In this document: piece after piece, positions 1 through 8,853 of the stretch | Position numbering within the stretch: position 1 is the stretch's first letter | Layout: each line of letters opens with the position of its first letter | Source: Thiogranum sp. | GTDB taxonomy: Bacteria > Pseudomonadota > Gammaproteobacteria > DSM-19610 | Direction: 5' to 3' | Length of the DNA stretch: 64,000 nucleotides | Assembly (NCBI GenBank): GCA_030148805.1 | Contig: JASBSS010000026.1 | Location: 1-64,000 of the forward strand | Program-made: the position numbers and the translations under genes | The notes under the pieces: model-generated | What the model was told of the DNA's origin: nothing | The model's input: the letters and a program-made list of their open reading frames with translations, nothing else | Databases searched by the model: none

Positions 1-113
1 TGGGAGACGGCTTACGGCAAGGCCTATCAGATTCAGGTGTCGAACGACGCGCTCAACTGGACCACGGTGTTCAGCGAGAGCAACGGCAACGGCGGCATCG
101 ACGACATCAGTTT
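1..113 (+). repeat. DNA-level direct repeat within discoidin modules, copy 1
   Basis: Bases 1-113 match bases 670-782 with about seven mismatches by my count. Both encode the same segment of an F5/8-type-C domain (starting W-E-T-A-Y-G-K). Identity falls sharply after about 115 bases, although the protein similarity continues. This points to a recent duplication or gene conversion of the module. Copy 1 is cut by the window edge and probably extends upstream. Confidence 0.85.
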
Positions 114-2877
114 CACGACGACGAGCGCGCGTTATGTGCGCGTGTATGGCACGGTCCGTGGCACCCAGTGGGGTTACTCGCTGTATGAATTCGAGGTCTA
201 CGGGGATACCGGCACCCCGGTATTGACAACGATCGATGTGAGCCCGGCCAGCGCCTCGGTGGTCACCGGCGGCACGCAGCAGTTCACGGCCACGGGGCGC
301 GATCAGAACGGCGCGACGCTGGCGACGACGGTGAACTGGGCGGTCAGCGGCGGTGGCAGTATCGACGGCAACGGGTTGTTCACGGCGAGCACGGCGGGCG
401 GCCCGTTCACGGTGACGGCCACGGCCACGTCAAACGCCTCGATCAGCGGCAGCGCCACGGTCGATGTGACCGCCAGCCCTGCTCCGACGAGCGACCTGGC
501 GGTCGGCAAGACGGCGAGCGCCTCGTCACAGGAAACCGCGCAGCTGGCGCCGGCGAACGCCGTGGATGGTGACTCCAACACCCGTTGGAGCAGTGCGCTG
601 GGTGTCGACCCCCAATGGATCTCTGTCGATCTGGGAGCGGTGTATTCCATCGACCATGTGGTCCTGAACTGGGAGACGGCCTATGGCAAGGCCTATCAGA
701 TTCAGGTGTCGACCGACGCGCTCAACTGGACCACGGCGTTCAGCGAGAGCAACGGCGACGGTGGCATCGACAACATCAGTTTTCCCGTGACCAATGCCCG
801 TTACGTGCGCATGTACGGTACCGTTCGCGGGACCAAATGGGGTTACTCCTTATGGGATTTTCAGGTGTTCGCGTCACCGACGCTTCCCGTCTCCTATGAT
901 TTTTCCACCGCGGATCTGAGCGCCTGGGTGACGGTCGACGATTCGCAGACCGCCTCGAGCTGGCAGGTAGTGGGTGGTGCCTACCAGCAAGCCAACGACG
1001 TCGGCGATCAGTCGCTGGGCACGCCGTTTGTCGGTTCCTATAAGCTCGGTACGTTTTCCTATCTGCCCGCGCTGGGAGGTCTGAGCGACTATCGGCTCAG
1101 TGTCGATATCACCCCCTTGCGCGACGTGGCGGCACGCGATCCTTTCGACGGACAGGACGTCGGGGTGATGTTCCGCTATCAGGACGAAAACAACTATTAC
1201 CGGGTCTCTTTCAGTGCCAGGGAATCCTTTGCCCGGCTGGAAAAACGAGTCGGTGGTGTCTTCACCACGCTGGCGACCGATGCCCGGGGTTATCTGGAGG
1301 AGCAGACCTTCAACCTTTCCGTCAACATCAGCGGCGGCCTGGTGCAGGTGACGCGCGATGGGGATCCGCTGTTCGCGGTGTACGATACCGATCTGGCCAA
1401 TGGTACGGTAGCCTTGTATTGTCAGGACAAGGCCAGCTTTGACAACGTCCTGGTCGATGTCAACGATCCGAATCCGACGTTGGTGTTGTCCCACCCGCTG
1501 GCGTATTCGGTGCAGACCAACAATACCGTTGGGGCCTCGGCCGCGGTGACCAATCTGCCCGCCTCGGGCAGTGTGGATTTCCAGTTGGGCGGAGCGGCCT
1601 GTGGTCCAGCCTCGGAATCGCCCGCCGGTTCGGGCTTCTTCACGGCCAGCTGTGGAACGCCCGCCCAGGGGGATTACTACCTCTCCGGCATGGGTCTGGT
1701 GGGGCAACTGCGCAACAGCAGCGGAGGCGTGGTCGCCAGCGACGAGAATACTCGTGTCGGTATCCAAGGCGATCAGTACGTCACGGTCGGCGACAGCATC
1801 ACCTTGGGTACTTTTGATTTCTACAGTCTCGACAATCAATCGTCCGACGGCCGGGTGATCGGTCAGCAGGGGTATCAGGCGAGACTGACGGATTTGCTCA
1901 CCGCGGCGCGTGGGTACCCCAATATCGTTTACAACGAGGGTGTCGGCGGCGATCGGACGACCGATACCCTGACGCGCATCGATTCGATTTTAGAGCGGCA
2001 TTCCGGGGCCAATATCTTCCTGATGATGCTGGGGACGAACGATTCCGCCGGGTCCACGCCCCTGACCCAGACGGCCTACCAGAACAACATGCAGTCGCTG
2101 GTCAACAAGATCGCCGCCCAGGGCAAGACGGTGTGGGTAGCCAAGGTGCCGCCGGTGCTGCCGTTCTCGGCGAATGCCACCCGCAACAGCGATCTGCAAG
2201 GGTATAACACGGCCATTGATGGTCTCAGCGGCGTCCAGCACGGTCCCGACTTCTTCAACTTCTTCTACGACAATGGCGGCACGCCCGGGGTGAGTTCGGA
2301 CGACTACGAGCGGCTGAGCCTGTATCACGACAAACTCCACGGCAACTCGCTGGCCAACCGGATCATGGCCGTGCTTTGGAACAACGCCCTGACAGGCAGT
2401 ACCACCGTGCCGTTCTATCTCGATCGTCTGTGTAATCGCCTGGTTTCCGCGGGCTGTGCGAGTGTGTCGCCGACGAACCACAAACAGAATCTGCTGCAAA
2501 CCGGCTATCCGTACTATATCGACCAGTCCTTCACCCTGACGTCGATACCGGCGGTGTTGGCGGACGGCATCTGGATCCAGACGGCGAATTCGGAACGCAA
2601 CAACACCGCCAGCAGTTACATCGACTTCAATGTCGACAGACCGGTGACCGTTTATGTCGCTTATGACGCGGCGGCGGCAGCGCTACCCGACTGGTTGAAT
2701 CCGGCCACAAGTGCCTATGTCGATACCGGTCTGAACATCCAGACGAGTAATCCTGCGGCGCCCACGCTGCGCGTGTATTCCAGGAGTTTCGCGGCTGGAA
2801 GCGTAGGTCTGGGCGCCAATATGGCCACGGGCGCCAGCGGAGCCAATGCGAATTATGTCGTGGTCGTAACCCAATAA
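1..2877 (+). CDS. Secreted multidomain SGNH/GDSL hydrolase with discoidin domains (5' end missing)
   Basis: The reading frame is open from the first base, so the start and any signal peptide lie upstream; 958 codons are visible. Order of modules: the end of an F5/8-type-C (discoidin-like) domain (residues 1-67), a bacterial Ig-like domain (about 75-155), a second discoidin domain (about 162-292), a LamG-like beta-sandwich (about 295-480), an SGNH hydrolase (about 590-810) and a C-terminal beta-rich domain. The SGNH blocks are complete: GDSI near residue 597, GTND near 678 and DKLH near 777, giving Ser, Asn, Asp and His. Discoidin and LamG modules usually bind sugars, so an extracellular esterase or deacetylase acting on polysaccharide is likely; the substrate is unknown. 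The C-terminal half is a close paralogue of the gene at 3560-7093. Confidence 0.85.
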   Translation, partial: WETAYGKAYQIQVSNDALNWTTVFSESNGNGGIDDISFTTTSARYVRVYGTVRGTQWGYSLYEFEVYGDTGTPVLTTIDVSPASASVVTGGTQQFTATGRDQNGATLATTVNWAVSGGGSIDGNGLFTASTAGGPFTVTATATSNASISGSATVDVTASPAPTSDLAVGKTASASSQETAQLAPANAVDGDSNTRWSSALGVDPQWISVDLGAVYSIDHVVLNWETAYGKAYQIQVSTDALNWTTAFSESNGDGGIDNISFPVTNARYVRMYGTVRGTKWGYSLWDFQVFASPTLPVSYDFSTADLSAWVTVDDSQTASSWQVVGGAYQQANDVGDQSLGTPFVGSYKLGTFSYLPALGGLSDYRLSVDITPLRDVAARDPFDGQDVGVMFRYQDENNYYRVSFSARESFARLEKRVGGVFTTLATDARGYLEEQTFNLSVNISGGLVQVTRDGDPLFAVYDTDLANGTVALYCQDKASFDNVLVDVNDPNPTLVLSHPLAYSVQTNNTVGASAAVTNLPASGSVDFQLGGAACGPASESPAGSGFFTASCGTPAQGDYYLSGMGLVGQLRNSSGGVVASDENTRVGIQGDQYVTVGDSITLGTFDFYSLDNQSSDGRVIGQQGYQARLTDLLTAARGYPNIVYNEGVGGDRTTDTLTRIDSILERHSGANIFLMMLGTNDSAGSTPLTQTAYQNNMQSLVNKIAAQGKTVWVAKVPPVLPFSANATRNSDLQGYNTAIDGLSGVQHGPDFFNFFYDNGGTPGVSSDDYERLSLYHDKLHGNSLANRIMAVLWNNALTGSTTVPFYLDRLCNRLVSAGCASVSPTNHKQNLLQTGYPYYIDQSFTLTSIPAVLADGIWIQTANSERNNTASSYIDFNVDRPVTVYVAYDAAAAALPDWLNPATSAYVDTGLNIQTSNPAAPTLRVYSRSFAAGSVGLGANMATGASGANANYVVVVTQ
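670..782 (+). repeat. DNA-level direct repeat within discoidin modules, copy 2
   Basis: This is the partner of bases 1-113, offset by 669 bases and in the same reading frame. It encodes the second discoidin domain of the same protein. Confidence 0.85.
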
Positions 2878-2915
2878 ACTAAAGTATTGCCCCTAGAATT
2901 GGGAGGTTCAGGGAG

Positions 2916-3350
2916 ATGGTTCTAGAAACTACAAAAGCACTTCTGGTGTCCGCCTTGCTGTGGGTGGCCGCAAGCGCTATGAATGTCGCTCTCGCGGCCC
3001 AGGACCCGAAGATCGATCCGGCGTGTCTGGCCGTCGCGCAGGCCTATTTCGCCGCCCTGGAATCCGGCGACCGGCAGGCGCTGCTGCGGATGTTCGCCGG
3101 CCGTTCCCTGCACCGAAACAGGGCGCAACTCAGTGATCCCGCCTACACCGGCTTTCTGACCAACCGTTATGCCAACGCTCGATTCGAGGTGATCAACGGT
3201 GGCAGCGTCAGCGGTGTCAAGTATGTCGATGTCACCATCTGGATCAATCAAGGCCAGGAAACGGTGAAAGAGCGCCTGTACTTCAAACCCAGTGGGAATT
3301 CACCGACAGGGTCTTTGCGTATTGTTGCGCGAAAGGAGTTGCTAGACTAA
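2916..3350 (+). CDS. Small secreted protein, NTF2/SnoaL-like
   Basis: 144 residues. A signal peptide covers about residues 1-27 (hydrophobic stretch ending ALAAQ). The mature part begins with a helix (LAVAQAYFAALESGD) and continues with alternating strands, as in NTF2-like or DUF4878-like folds. The ATG is preceded by GGGAGG at 2901-2906, nine bases away, which supports the start. The gene lies 38 bases after the SGNH hydrolase stop and is probably cotranscribed with it. No catalytic residues are recognised. The fold call is inference from sequence character only. Confidence 0.7.
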   Translation: MVLETTKALLVSALLWVAASAMNVALAAQDPKIDPACLAVAQAYFAALESGDRQALLRMFAGRSLHRNRAQLSDPAYTGFLTNRYANARFEVINGGSVSGVKYVDVTIWINQGQETVKERLYFKPSGNSPTGSLRIVARKELLD

Positions 3351-3457
3351 GCGTGCGTAAGATTTATCTGAGCTAACAGCCGTTGTTCGGCGCCAGTGCG
3401 AAGTGCAAGTTGCGGCCCTACCGATTGCAGTAACCCTTCCTATGGCAAGTAGAAGCC

Positions 3458-3487
3458 CGGTTTCAGACGAACCGTCGTTTTTTATTT
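3458..3487 (+). terminator. Putative intrinsic terminator
   Basis: A stem CGGTTT (3458-3463) pairs with GAACCG (3469-3474) around a five-base loop, with one G-T pair, and is followed by a T-rich tract (3477-3482 and beyond). It lies between the small secreted protein gene and the lipoprotein SGNH hydrolase, so the two probably form separate transcription units. Confidence 0.5.
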
Positions 3488-3559
3488 GCCCTGTCGGACA
3501 CATTTCATACATTATTCACTTCAGTGCCAGGCGACACGGGATATATCCAACAAAAAGTT

Positions 3560-6500
3560 ATGAAGTTGATCAAAGTCTATTTGCTGTTCGTTACGAGTGT
3601 CCTGCTGACCGCCTGTGGCGGCGGCGGAGGAAGTGGCTCCCCCTCTGCGGACACGCAACCGCCGGATGTGCCGCAGAACCTTGCCGCCGTCGCCAGTAGC
3701 ACCACGCAGGTATCCCTGTCCTGGTCGGCCGCCAACGACAATGGGGGCGGCACGGTGTCCGGCTACAAGCTGTATCGCGATGGCGCTTTCCTGGTGACCG
3801 TTGCGTCCGGGACCAGCTATACCGATACCGGCCTGTCAGCGAACACGACTTACAGCTACCGCGTATTGGCGTTCGACAACGCGTCGCCGGCCAACGAATC
3901 GGCGCAATCCCCGGCGGTAAGCGTCACCACACCGGCCTCGCCGCCGCCGGGAGACACCAGTCCGCCCACGGTTCCGCAAAATCTTACCGCCAGCGCGCTC
4001 AGCGAAAACCAGGTCAGTCTCAACTGGAGTGCCTCCAGCGACGTGGGTGGGGGTAGCGTGGCGGGATATCGGATTTATCGCGATTCGGCCCTGATCGCCA
4101 GCGTCACTACGGGTACCGCCTATACCGACAATGGATTGTCGCCAAGCACGACCTACAGCTATCGGGTCTCCGCCTTCGACGACGCGACCCCCGCCAACGA
4201 ATCGGCGCAGTCCTCGCCGGCGGTCAGCGTCACGACCCCGGATACTTCCGCGCCAAGCGTGCCCCAGGGGGTGAGCGCGGCGGCGGTCTCGGAGACCCAG
4301 GTCGATCTGAACTGGAACGCGTCCACCGACGCCGGTGGTGGTAGCGTGGCGGGTTATAAAGTGTACCGTGACGGCACCCTGTTGACGCTGGTCAGCGCGA
4401 CCGGCTACAGCGACACCAGTGTCTCCGGCAACACCACTTACAGCTACACCGTTTCCGCCTACGATAGCGCTGTACCTCCCAATGAATCGGCCCAATCGTC
4501 TCCCGCCGTGAGCGTGACCACACCGGATATGAGCGCGCCGACGGTGCCCACCGGGCTCAGTGGCACGCCGGTCGGTGAAACACAAGTCGATCTCAGCTGG
4601 AACGCCTCTACCGATAACGGCGGGGGGAACGTGGCGGGATATCGCGTGTTTCGCGGTGGATCGCTGATCGCCACCGTCGCCACCACCAGTTACAGCGATA
4701 CCGGTCTGAGCGCCAATACCAGCTACAGTTACACCGTGCTCGCCTTTGACGACGCGGCGACACCGAATGAATCGGCGCAGTCCTCGCCCCCGGTCAGCGT
4801 TACCACCGGGGACACCACGCCTCCCAGCGTGCCGCAGAATGTGACTGCCACCGCCATCAGTCATCAGCAGGTCCGGCTGGGATGGACCGCTTCCACGGAT
4901 AACGGCGGCAGCGTCGCGGGCTACAAGATTTTCCGCGACGGCGCACTCGTGACCCAGGTCAGTTCCAACCGCTACAGCGACAGCGGGTTGACGGCCAACA
5001 CGACCTATAGCTACACCGTTTCGGCTGTCGATGGCAGCGGCAACGAATCGGCGCAGTCATCGCCGTCGGCCACTATCACGACGCCGACCGATCCCGGACT
5101 GCCGCAGAGTTACAACTTCAGCACCGCCGACGTCAGCGCCTGGACGACAGTGGACAATACCACTATCGCTTCCAACTGGTCGGCCAGCGCTGGCAAATAC
5201 CATCAGACCGTGGATGTCGCCGATCAGGATCTGGGCAATCCGTTCGATCAGTCCTATAAACTGGGTACCTACTCCTATTTGGCGGGGCTGACCTCGGCGA
5301 CCGGTTACCGCCTGAGTGTGGACATCACGCCAATCAGAGACGCCCCACCGCGCGATGTCTTCGACGGACAGGACGTCGGCGTGATGTTTCGCTACCAGAA
5401 CAACAACAATTACTACCGCCTCTCCTTCAGCGCCCGGGAGTCCTACACGCGTCTGGAGAAGAAGGTCGGCGGCGTGTTCACCACCCTGGCGGTCAACTCC
5501 CGCGGGTACGTCGAACAACAGACTTTCAACGTTCAGGTCAACCTGAGCGGCAAGCTGATACAGGTCAAAGTCAACGGCGATCCGGTATTCGCGGTCTCGG
5601 ACGGGGATCTGTCGAGCGGTAGTATCGCGCTGTACGCGCAGGATGCCGCCGATTTCGACAACGTGCAGATAACCCAGAGCGATACCGCCGCCACCATGGT
5701 CGCAGCCAAGCCCTTGGCCTATTCCGTCCTGACGGGGAACGCCGTGACCGCCTCGGCAGCGGCGACCAACCTTCCCGACGGCGGGAGCGTCGACTTCAGT
5801 TTCGGCGGTGCCTCCTGCGCCGCCGCGGCCGAAACGGCGCCGGGGTCGGGGTTTTTCACCGCCGACTGTGGCACGCCGGCGCAGGGTGACTATTTCCTCG
5901 CTGGTCAGGGTTTGGTCGTCAATCTGCGCAATAGCGCAGGTGGGGTGGTGGCCAGCGACGAGAACACCCGGGTCGGTATCCAGGGAGACAATTACATCAC
6001 GGTCGGCGACAGCATCACGCTGGGCACGTTTGATTTGTACAGCGGTGACAATTCGTCCCAGGACGGGCGTATCATCGGCCAACAGGGCTACCAGGCGCGT
6101 CTGGCCGATCTGCTGGACGCGGCTACCCCCTATCCGAATATTCTTTTCAACGAGGGTGTGGGGGGCGACAAGACCACGGATACCATCGGGCGCATCAATT
6201 CCATTCTTGAGCGCCATCCCGATGCCAACAAGGTCCTGCTGTTGTTGGGGACCAATGATTCCGGAGGGGCGACGCCTCTCAGCGGGACGGCCTATCAGAA
6301 CAATATGCAGTCGATAGTCAACAGCGTAACCGCTCAGGGGAAATCGGTCTGGGTGGCGAAGGTGCCGCCGGTGTTGCCGCGCGCCGACAATCTTACGCGT
6401 AACAATCTCATCGAGGATTACAATACCCGCATCGACAGCCTGAGCAATACGCTTCCCGGGCCGGATCTTTACAGCTTTTTCTACGATGACAACAATACCG

Positions 6501-7093
6501 TGTCGACCAGCGACGATAAGGATCGGGTCAGCCTGTTCAACGGCAAGTTGCACCCCAATGCCCTGGGCAATCACATTATGGCCGACCTGTGGAACAACGC
6601 GCTCACCGGCTCGACGGCAGCGCCGTTTTTCCTCGACCGGCTTTGCAATCACCAGGTTTCGGCCTCATGCAACATACCCGCGCCCACTAACCACAAACAG
6701 AATCTGCTCGAGGTCGGCAACGAGGTCTACATCGATGCTACCTACAAGCTTCAGTCGGTGCCGGCGGCGGTCGCCGGAGGAATCTGGATCCAGACGGCCA
6801 ATGCCGAATTCAACGTTACCAGTTCGCCTTATATCGATTTCAACGTGGATCGACCGGTGACGGTCTACATCGCTTATGACGCTGGGGCCGCCACGTTGCC
6901 AACGTGGCTCGATCCGGCCTTCAGCGGCTATGCGGATACCGGGCTGACGCTACAGACCGATGACCCGTCTTCGCCCAACTACCGGCTGTATTCGCAGTCG
7001 TTTTCCGCCGGCGCGATCAGTCTGGGGGCGAATCTGGCCACTGGCGCCTCTGGCGCGGATCGCAACTATCTGGTCATCGTGGTGGCGCAGTGA
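3560..7093 (+). CDS. SGNH/GDSL hydrolase lipoprotein with five fibronectin type III domains
   Basis: 1177 residues from ATG 3560. This start gives a clean lipoprotein signal with lipobox LTAC (Cys19) followed by a glycine-rich linker; an upstream GTG at 3524 would spoil it. Five FN3 repeats follow (about 3652-5083), each with the pattern PxVPxxL...SW..S.D.GGG.V.GY..YRDG. Then come a LamG-like domain (about 5100-5690), an SGNH hydrolase (about 5990-6600) and a C-terminal beta domain. The LamG, SGNH and C-terminal parts closely match the gene at 1-2877. GDSI and GTND are present, but block V reads GKLH where the paralogue has DKLH, so the catalytic Asp position is Gly. Likely an outer-membrane-anchored esterase acting on surface polysaccharide; substrate unknown. 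Confidence 0.88.
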   Translation: MKLIKVYLLFVTSVLLTACGGGGGSGSPSADTQPPDVPQNLAAVASSTTQVSLSWSAANDNGGGTVSGYKLYRDGAFLVTVASGTSYTDTGLSANTTYSYRVLAFDNASPANESAQSPAVSVTTPASPPPGDTSPPTVPQNLTASALSENQVSLNWSASSDVGGGSVAGYRIYRDSALIASVTTGTAYTDNGLSPSTTYSYRVSAFDDATPANESAQSSPAVSVTTPDTSAPSVPQGVSAAAVSETQVDLNWNASTDAGGGSVAGYKVYRDGTLLTLVSATGYSDTSVSGNTTYSYTVSAYDSAVPPNESAQSSPAVSVTTPDMSAPTVPTGLSGTPVGETQVDLSWNASTDNGGGNVAGYRVFRGGSLIATVATTSYSDTGLSANTSYSYTVLAFDDAATPNESAQSSPPVSVTTGDTTPPSVPQNVTATAISHQQVRLGWTASTDNGGSVAGYKIFRDGALVTQVSSNRYSDSGLTANTTYSYTVSAVDGSGNESAQSSPSATITTPTDPGLPQSYNFSTADVSAWTTVDNTTIASNWSASAGKYHQTVDVADQDLGNPFDQSYKLGTYSYLAGLTSATGYRLSVDITPIRDAPPRDVFDGQDVGVMFRYQNNNNYYRLSFSARESYTRLEKKVGGVFTTLAVNSRGYVEQQTFNVQVNLSGKLIQVKVNGDPVFAVSDGDLSSGSIALYAQDAADFDNVQITQSDTAATMVAAKPLAYSVLTGNAVTASAAATNLPDGGSVDFSFGGASCAAAAETAPGSGFFTADCGTPAQGDYFLAGQGLVVNLRNSAGGVVASDENTRVGIQGDNYITVGDSITLGTFDLYSGDNSSQDGRIIGQQGYQARLADLLDAATPYPNILFNEGVGGDKTTDTIGRINSILERHPDANKVLLLLGTNDSGGATPLSGTAYQNNMQSIVNSVTAQGKSVWVAKVPPVLPRADNLTRNNLIEDYNTRIDSLSNTLPGPDLYSFFYDDNNTVSTSDDKDRVSLFNGKLHPNALGNHIMADLWNNALTGSTAAPFFLDRLCNHQVSASCNIPAPTNHKQNLLEVGNEVYIDATYKLQSVPAAVAGGIWIQTANAEFNVTSSPYIDFNVDRPVTVYIAYDAGAATLPTWLDPAFSGYADTGLTLQTDDPSSPNYRLYSQSFSAGAISLGANLATGASGADRNYLVIVVAQ

Positions 7094-7147
7094 CCTTGAG
7101 GGGGCTGTGAACATGGCGGGCGTGGGGGAGCCTGGGAACAAAGCGAC

Positions 7148-7843
7148 ATGAGACGATTCAGCAGATATTGGGCCGGCTTCTGGATGCGCTTTGCCGGCAG
7201 AGGCCGCGCCGGCCGCCTCGCCATGGGCGTGGCGGCGTTGTGCTTCCCGCCCCATTACCGCCGTGTGGCATTGGCGCACCTGCATCCGGAAGGGTACATC
7301 GCCTGGAGCGCGGCCATTCATCATCCGGGGCTGGTGCTGGGCACAGGCGTCTTTGTGGACGAGCGCTGCATGATCTTCCGCAATAGCGGGGGCGGCGCGG
7401 TGGAGCTGGCGGAGAAGGTGTATCTCTATCGCGACACGATAATCGAAACCGGCGAGGGTGGCTGGGTATCGATCGGAGCCGACTCCAGTGTGCACCCGCG
7501 CTGCCAGGTGAACGCTTATCTGGAACCCATCCGCATCGGCCGTGGAGTCATGATAGCGGCTAACTGCGCCCTGTACTCTTACGACCATGGCACCGAGCCG
7601 TCCCGACCGGTGCGCTTGCAGGCGCTCACATCCCGCGGACCGATCACCATCGGCGATGAGGCCTGGATCGGCACCGGCAGTATTGTTCTCAGCGGTGTGA
7701 CTATCGGTACCGGCGCGGTGGTGGGCGCGGGTTCGGTGGTGACGCGCGATATCCCTCCCGGCGCCATCGCGGTGGGGAATCCTGCGCGGGTGGTGCGCAT
7801 GCGCGACGACTCCATGGCTGCGCAATCGATCGGCCATCAATAA
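7148..7843 (+). CDS. Hexapeptide-repeat O-acyltransferase (WbbJ/maltose acetyltransferase type)
   Basis: 231 residues. The centre and C-terminus carry hexapeptide repeats of the left-handed parallel beta-helix kind (runs such as IGRGVMIAANC, ITIGDEAWIGTGSIVLSGVTIG, GAVVGAGSVVTRDIPPGAIAVGNPA). Enzymes of this family move acetyl groups from acetyl-CoA onto sugars. The segment SYDHGTE holds the His expected of the catalytic site in this group. The N-terminal 30 residues are basic and amphipathic. The gene lies 54 bases after the SGNH lipoprotein, so a pairing of sugar acetylation with a secreted esterase or deacetylase is plausible. The acceptor sugar cannot be told. Confidence 0.85.
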   Translation: MRRFSRYWAGFWMRFAGRGRAGRLAMGVAALCFPPHYRRVALAHLHPEGYIAWSAAIHHPGLVLGTGVFVDERCMIFRNSGGGAVELAEKVYLYRDTIIETGEGGWVSIGADSSVHPRCQVNAYLEPIRIGRGVMIAANCALYSYDHGTEPSRPVRLQALTSRGPITIGDEAWIGTGSIVLSGVTIGTGAVVGAGSVVTRDIPPGAIAVGNPARVVRMRDDSMAAQSIGHQ

Positions 7844-7930
7844 TTCCTCTGGCGCGCTGGGGATATTATAGCGTGTGCGGAAATATCCGTATAATTCCGC
7901 CTTTGTCCCCTTGCCTTGCGAGCCTTAGCG

Positions 7931-8638
7931 ATGAGCGACCTCAAAGTCATGAAAGAAGGCCGAGACGCCATTAAAGCCATTGACCAGCAGGAGTCGGTCA
8001 GTCAGTTGCAGCGACAACTCGGCGAGGCGCGCAAGACCCTCAATCGCATGCCCGAAGACAGCAAGCCCGTGGATCGCGCCAGGGCACTGCTCGATGTCGC
8101 CTCGCCCTTGCTGGGGCTCGGCCAGCAGGCGCAAGCCTGGCAGCACGCCCGCGAGGCCTTCAGCGTGTTCGTCGATTACGAACACTGGCAGGAGGCCGTG
8201 GATACCGCCGAGATGCTTTACCAGTGCGATCAGCCGGACTCGATAGTGGCTCTGGGGCACGGCATCTGGTTGGCCGTGACCTATCCGGTGAAAGCCCAGA
8301 GCACCGTGGACCTGTTGAACGACATTATCGACGAAACGCCGGACGACTCCGACGGGGCGGCCGTGGCGGCGATGGCGGCTCACTACATCGCCGATTTGCG
8401 CACCGAAGGGGAAGAGCACAGCAGTCTGACGTTTCTGACCACGCAAATGATCGCCCGGGTGGCGAAACGCCACCGTGGCATCGAGGATCAGGACACCCTC
8501 GACACCTGGATCGAGATGTACAACCTCAATGACGTTCCGGAGCTGTTCAAGCGTCTGGGGCTGATCGTAGACGTCCTGGTCGGCGAGAAGTGGTGGTTTG
8601 ACCGCGATGCGTTGCGGGCCCGTCTGCCGGTCCACTAG
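7931..8638 (+). CDS. Conserved-looking helical protein of unknown function
   Basis: 235 residues from ATG 7931; an upstream GTG at 7916 would add only five residues. It is predicted almost wholly helical, with TPR-like helical hairpins (LLDVASPLLGLGQQAQAWQHAREAF and EHWQEAVDTAEMLY). There is no signal peptide or membrane segment, so it should be cytoplasmic. It ends with TAG. A TATAAT box at 7890-7895 sits about 35 bases upstream, but no good -35 accompanies it. I do not recognise a family. It precedes rnd by 215 bases with no coding sequence between. Confidence 0.7.
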   Translation: MSDLKVMKEGRDAIKAIDQQESVSQLQRQLGEARKTLNRMPEDSKPVDRARALLDVASPLLGLGQQAQAWQHAREAFSVFVDYEHWQEAVDTAEMLYQCDQPDSIVALGHGIWLAVTYPVKAQSTVDLLNDIIDETPDDSDGAAVAAMAAHYIADLRTEGEEHSSLTFLTTQMIARVAKRHRGIEDQDTLDTWIEMYNLNDVPELFKRLGLIVDVLVGEKWWFDRDALRARLPVH

Positions 8639-8853
8639 CCCTCAGTGGTCAAGGTGCGGAGTATTGGCGAGGATCCGGTCTTTCTGGTCTCCCGCCGCAG
8701 GCGCCGAAACGCTGCGTTAAACCGCCTGGCACGGCGCGCCAGCGTGGCGGCCGCGGCGTCGGCATTTGATTTTTCGGGGGCGGGGTATTCCTCCTTGACG
8801 CGGAGTATAATGCGCGCTTTGACGCAAAGGTGTCCGCAGCCGGCTGGTTATCT

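Noticed and set aside
3351-3559. A cyclic-di-GMP riboswitch before the FN3-SGNH lipoprotein
   Set aside because: The GEMM-type conserved core was not found; only a terminator-like hairpin is seen.
5057-6652. A 531-codon minus-strand frame opposite the SGNH lipoprotein
   Set aside because: It is an antisense shadow of conserved SGNH and LamG domains, without signal, motif or ribosome site.
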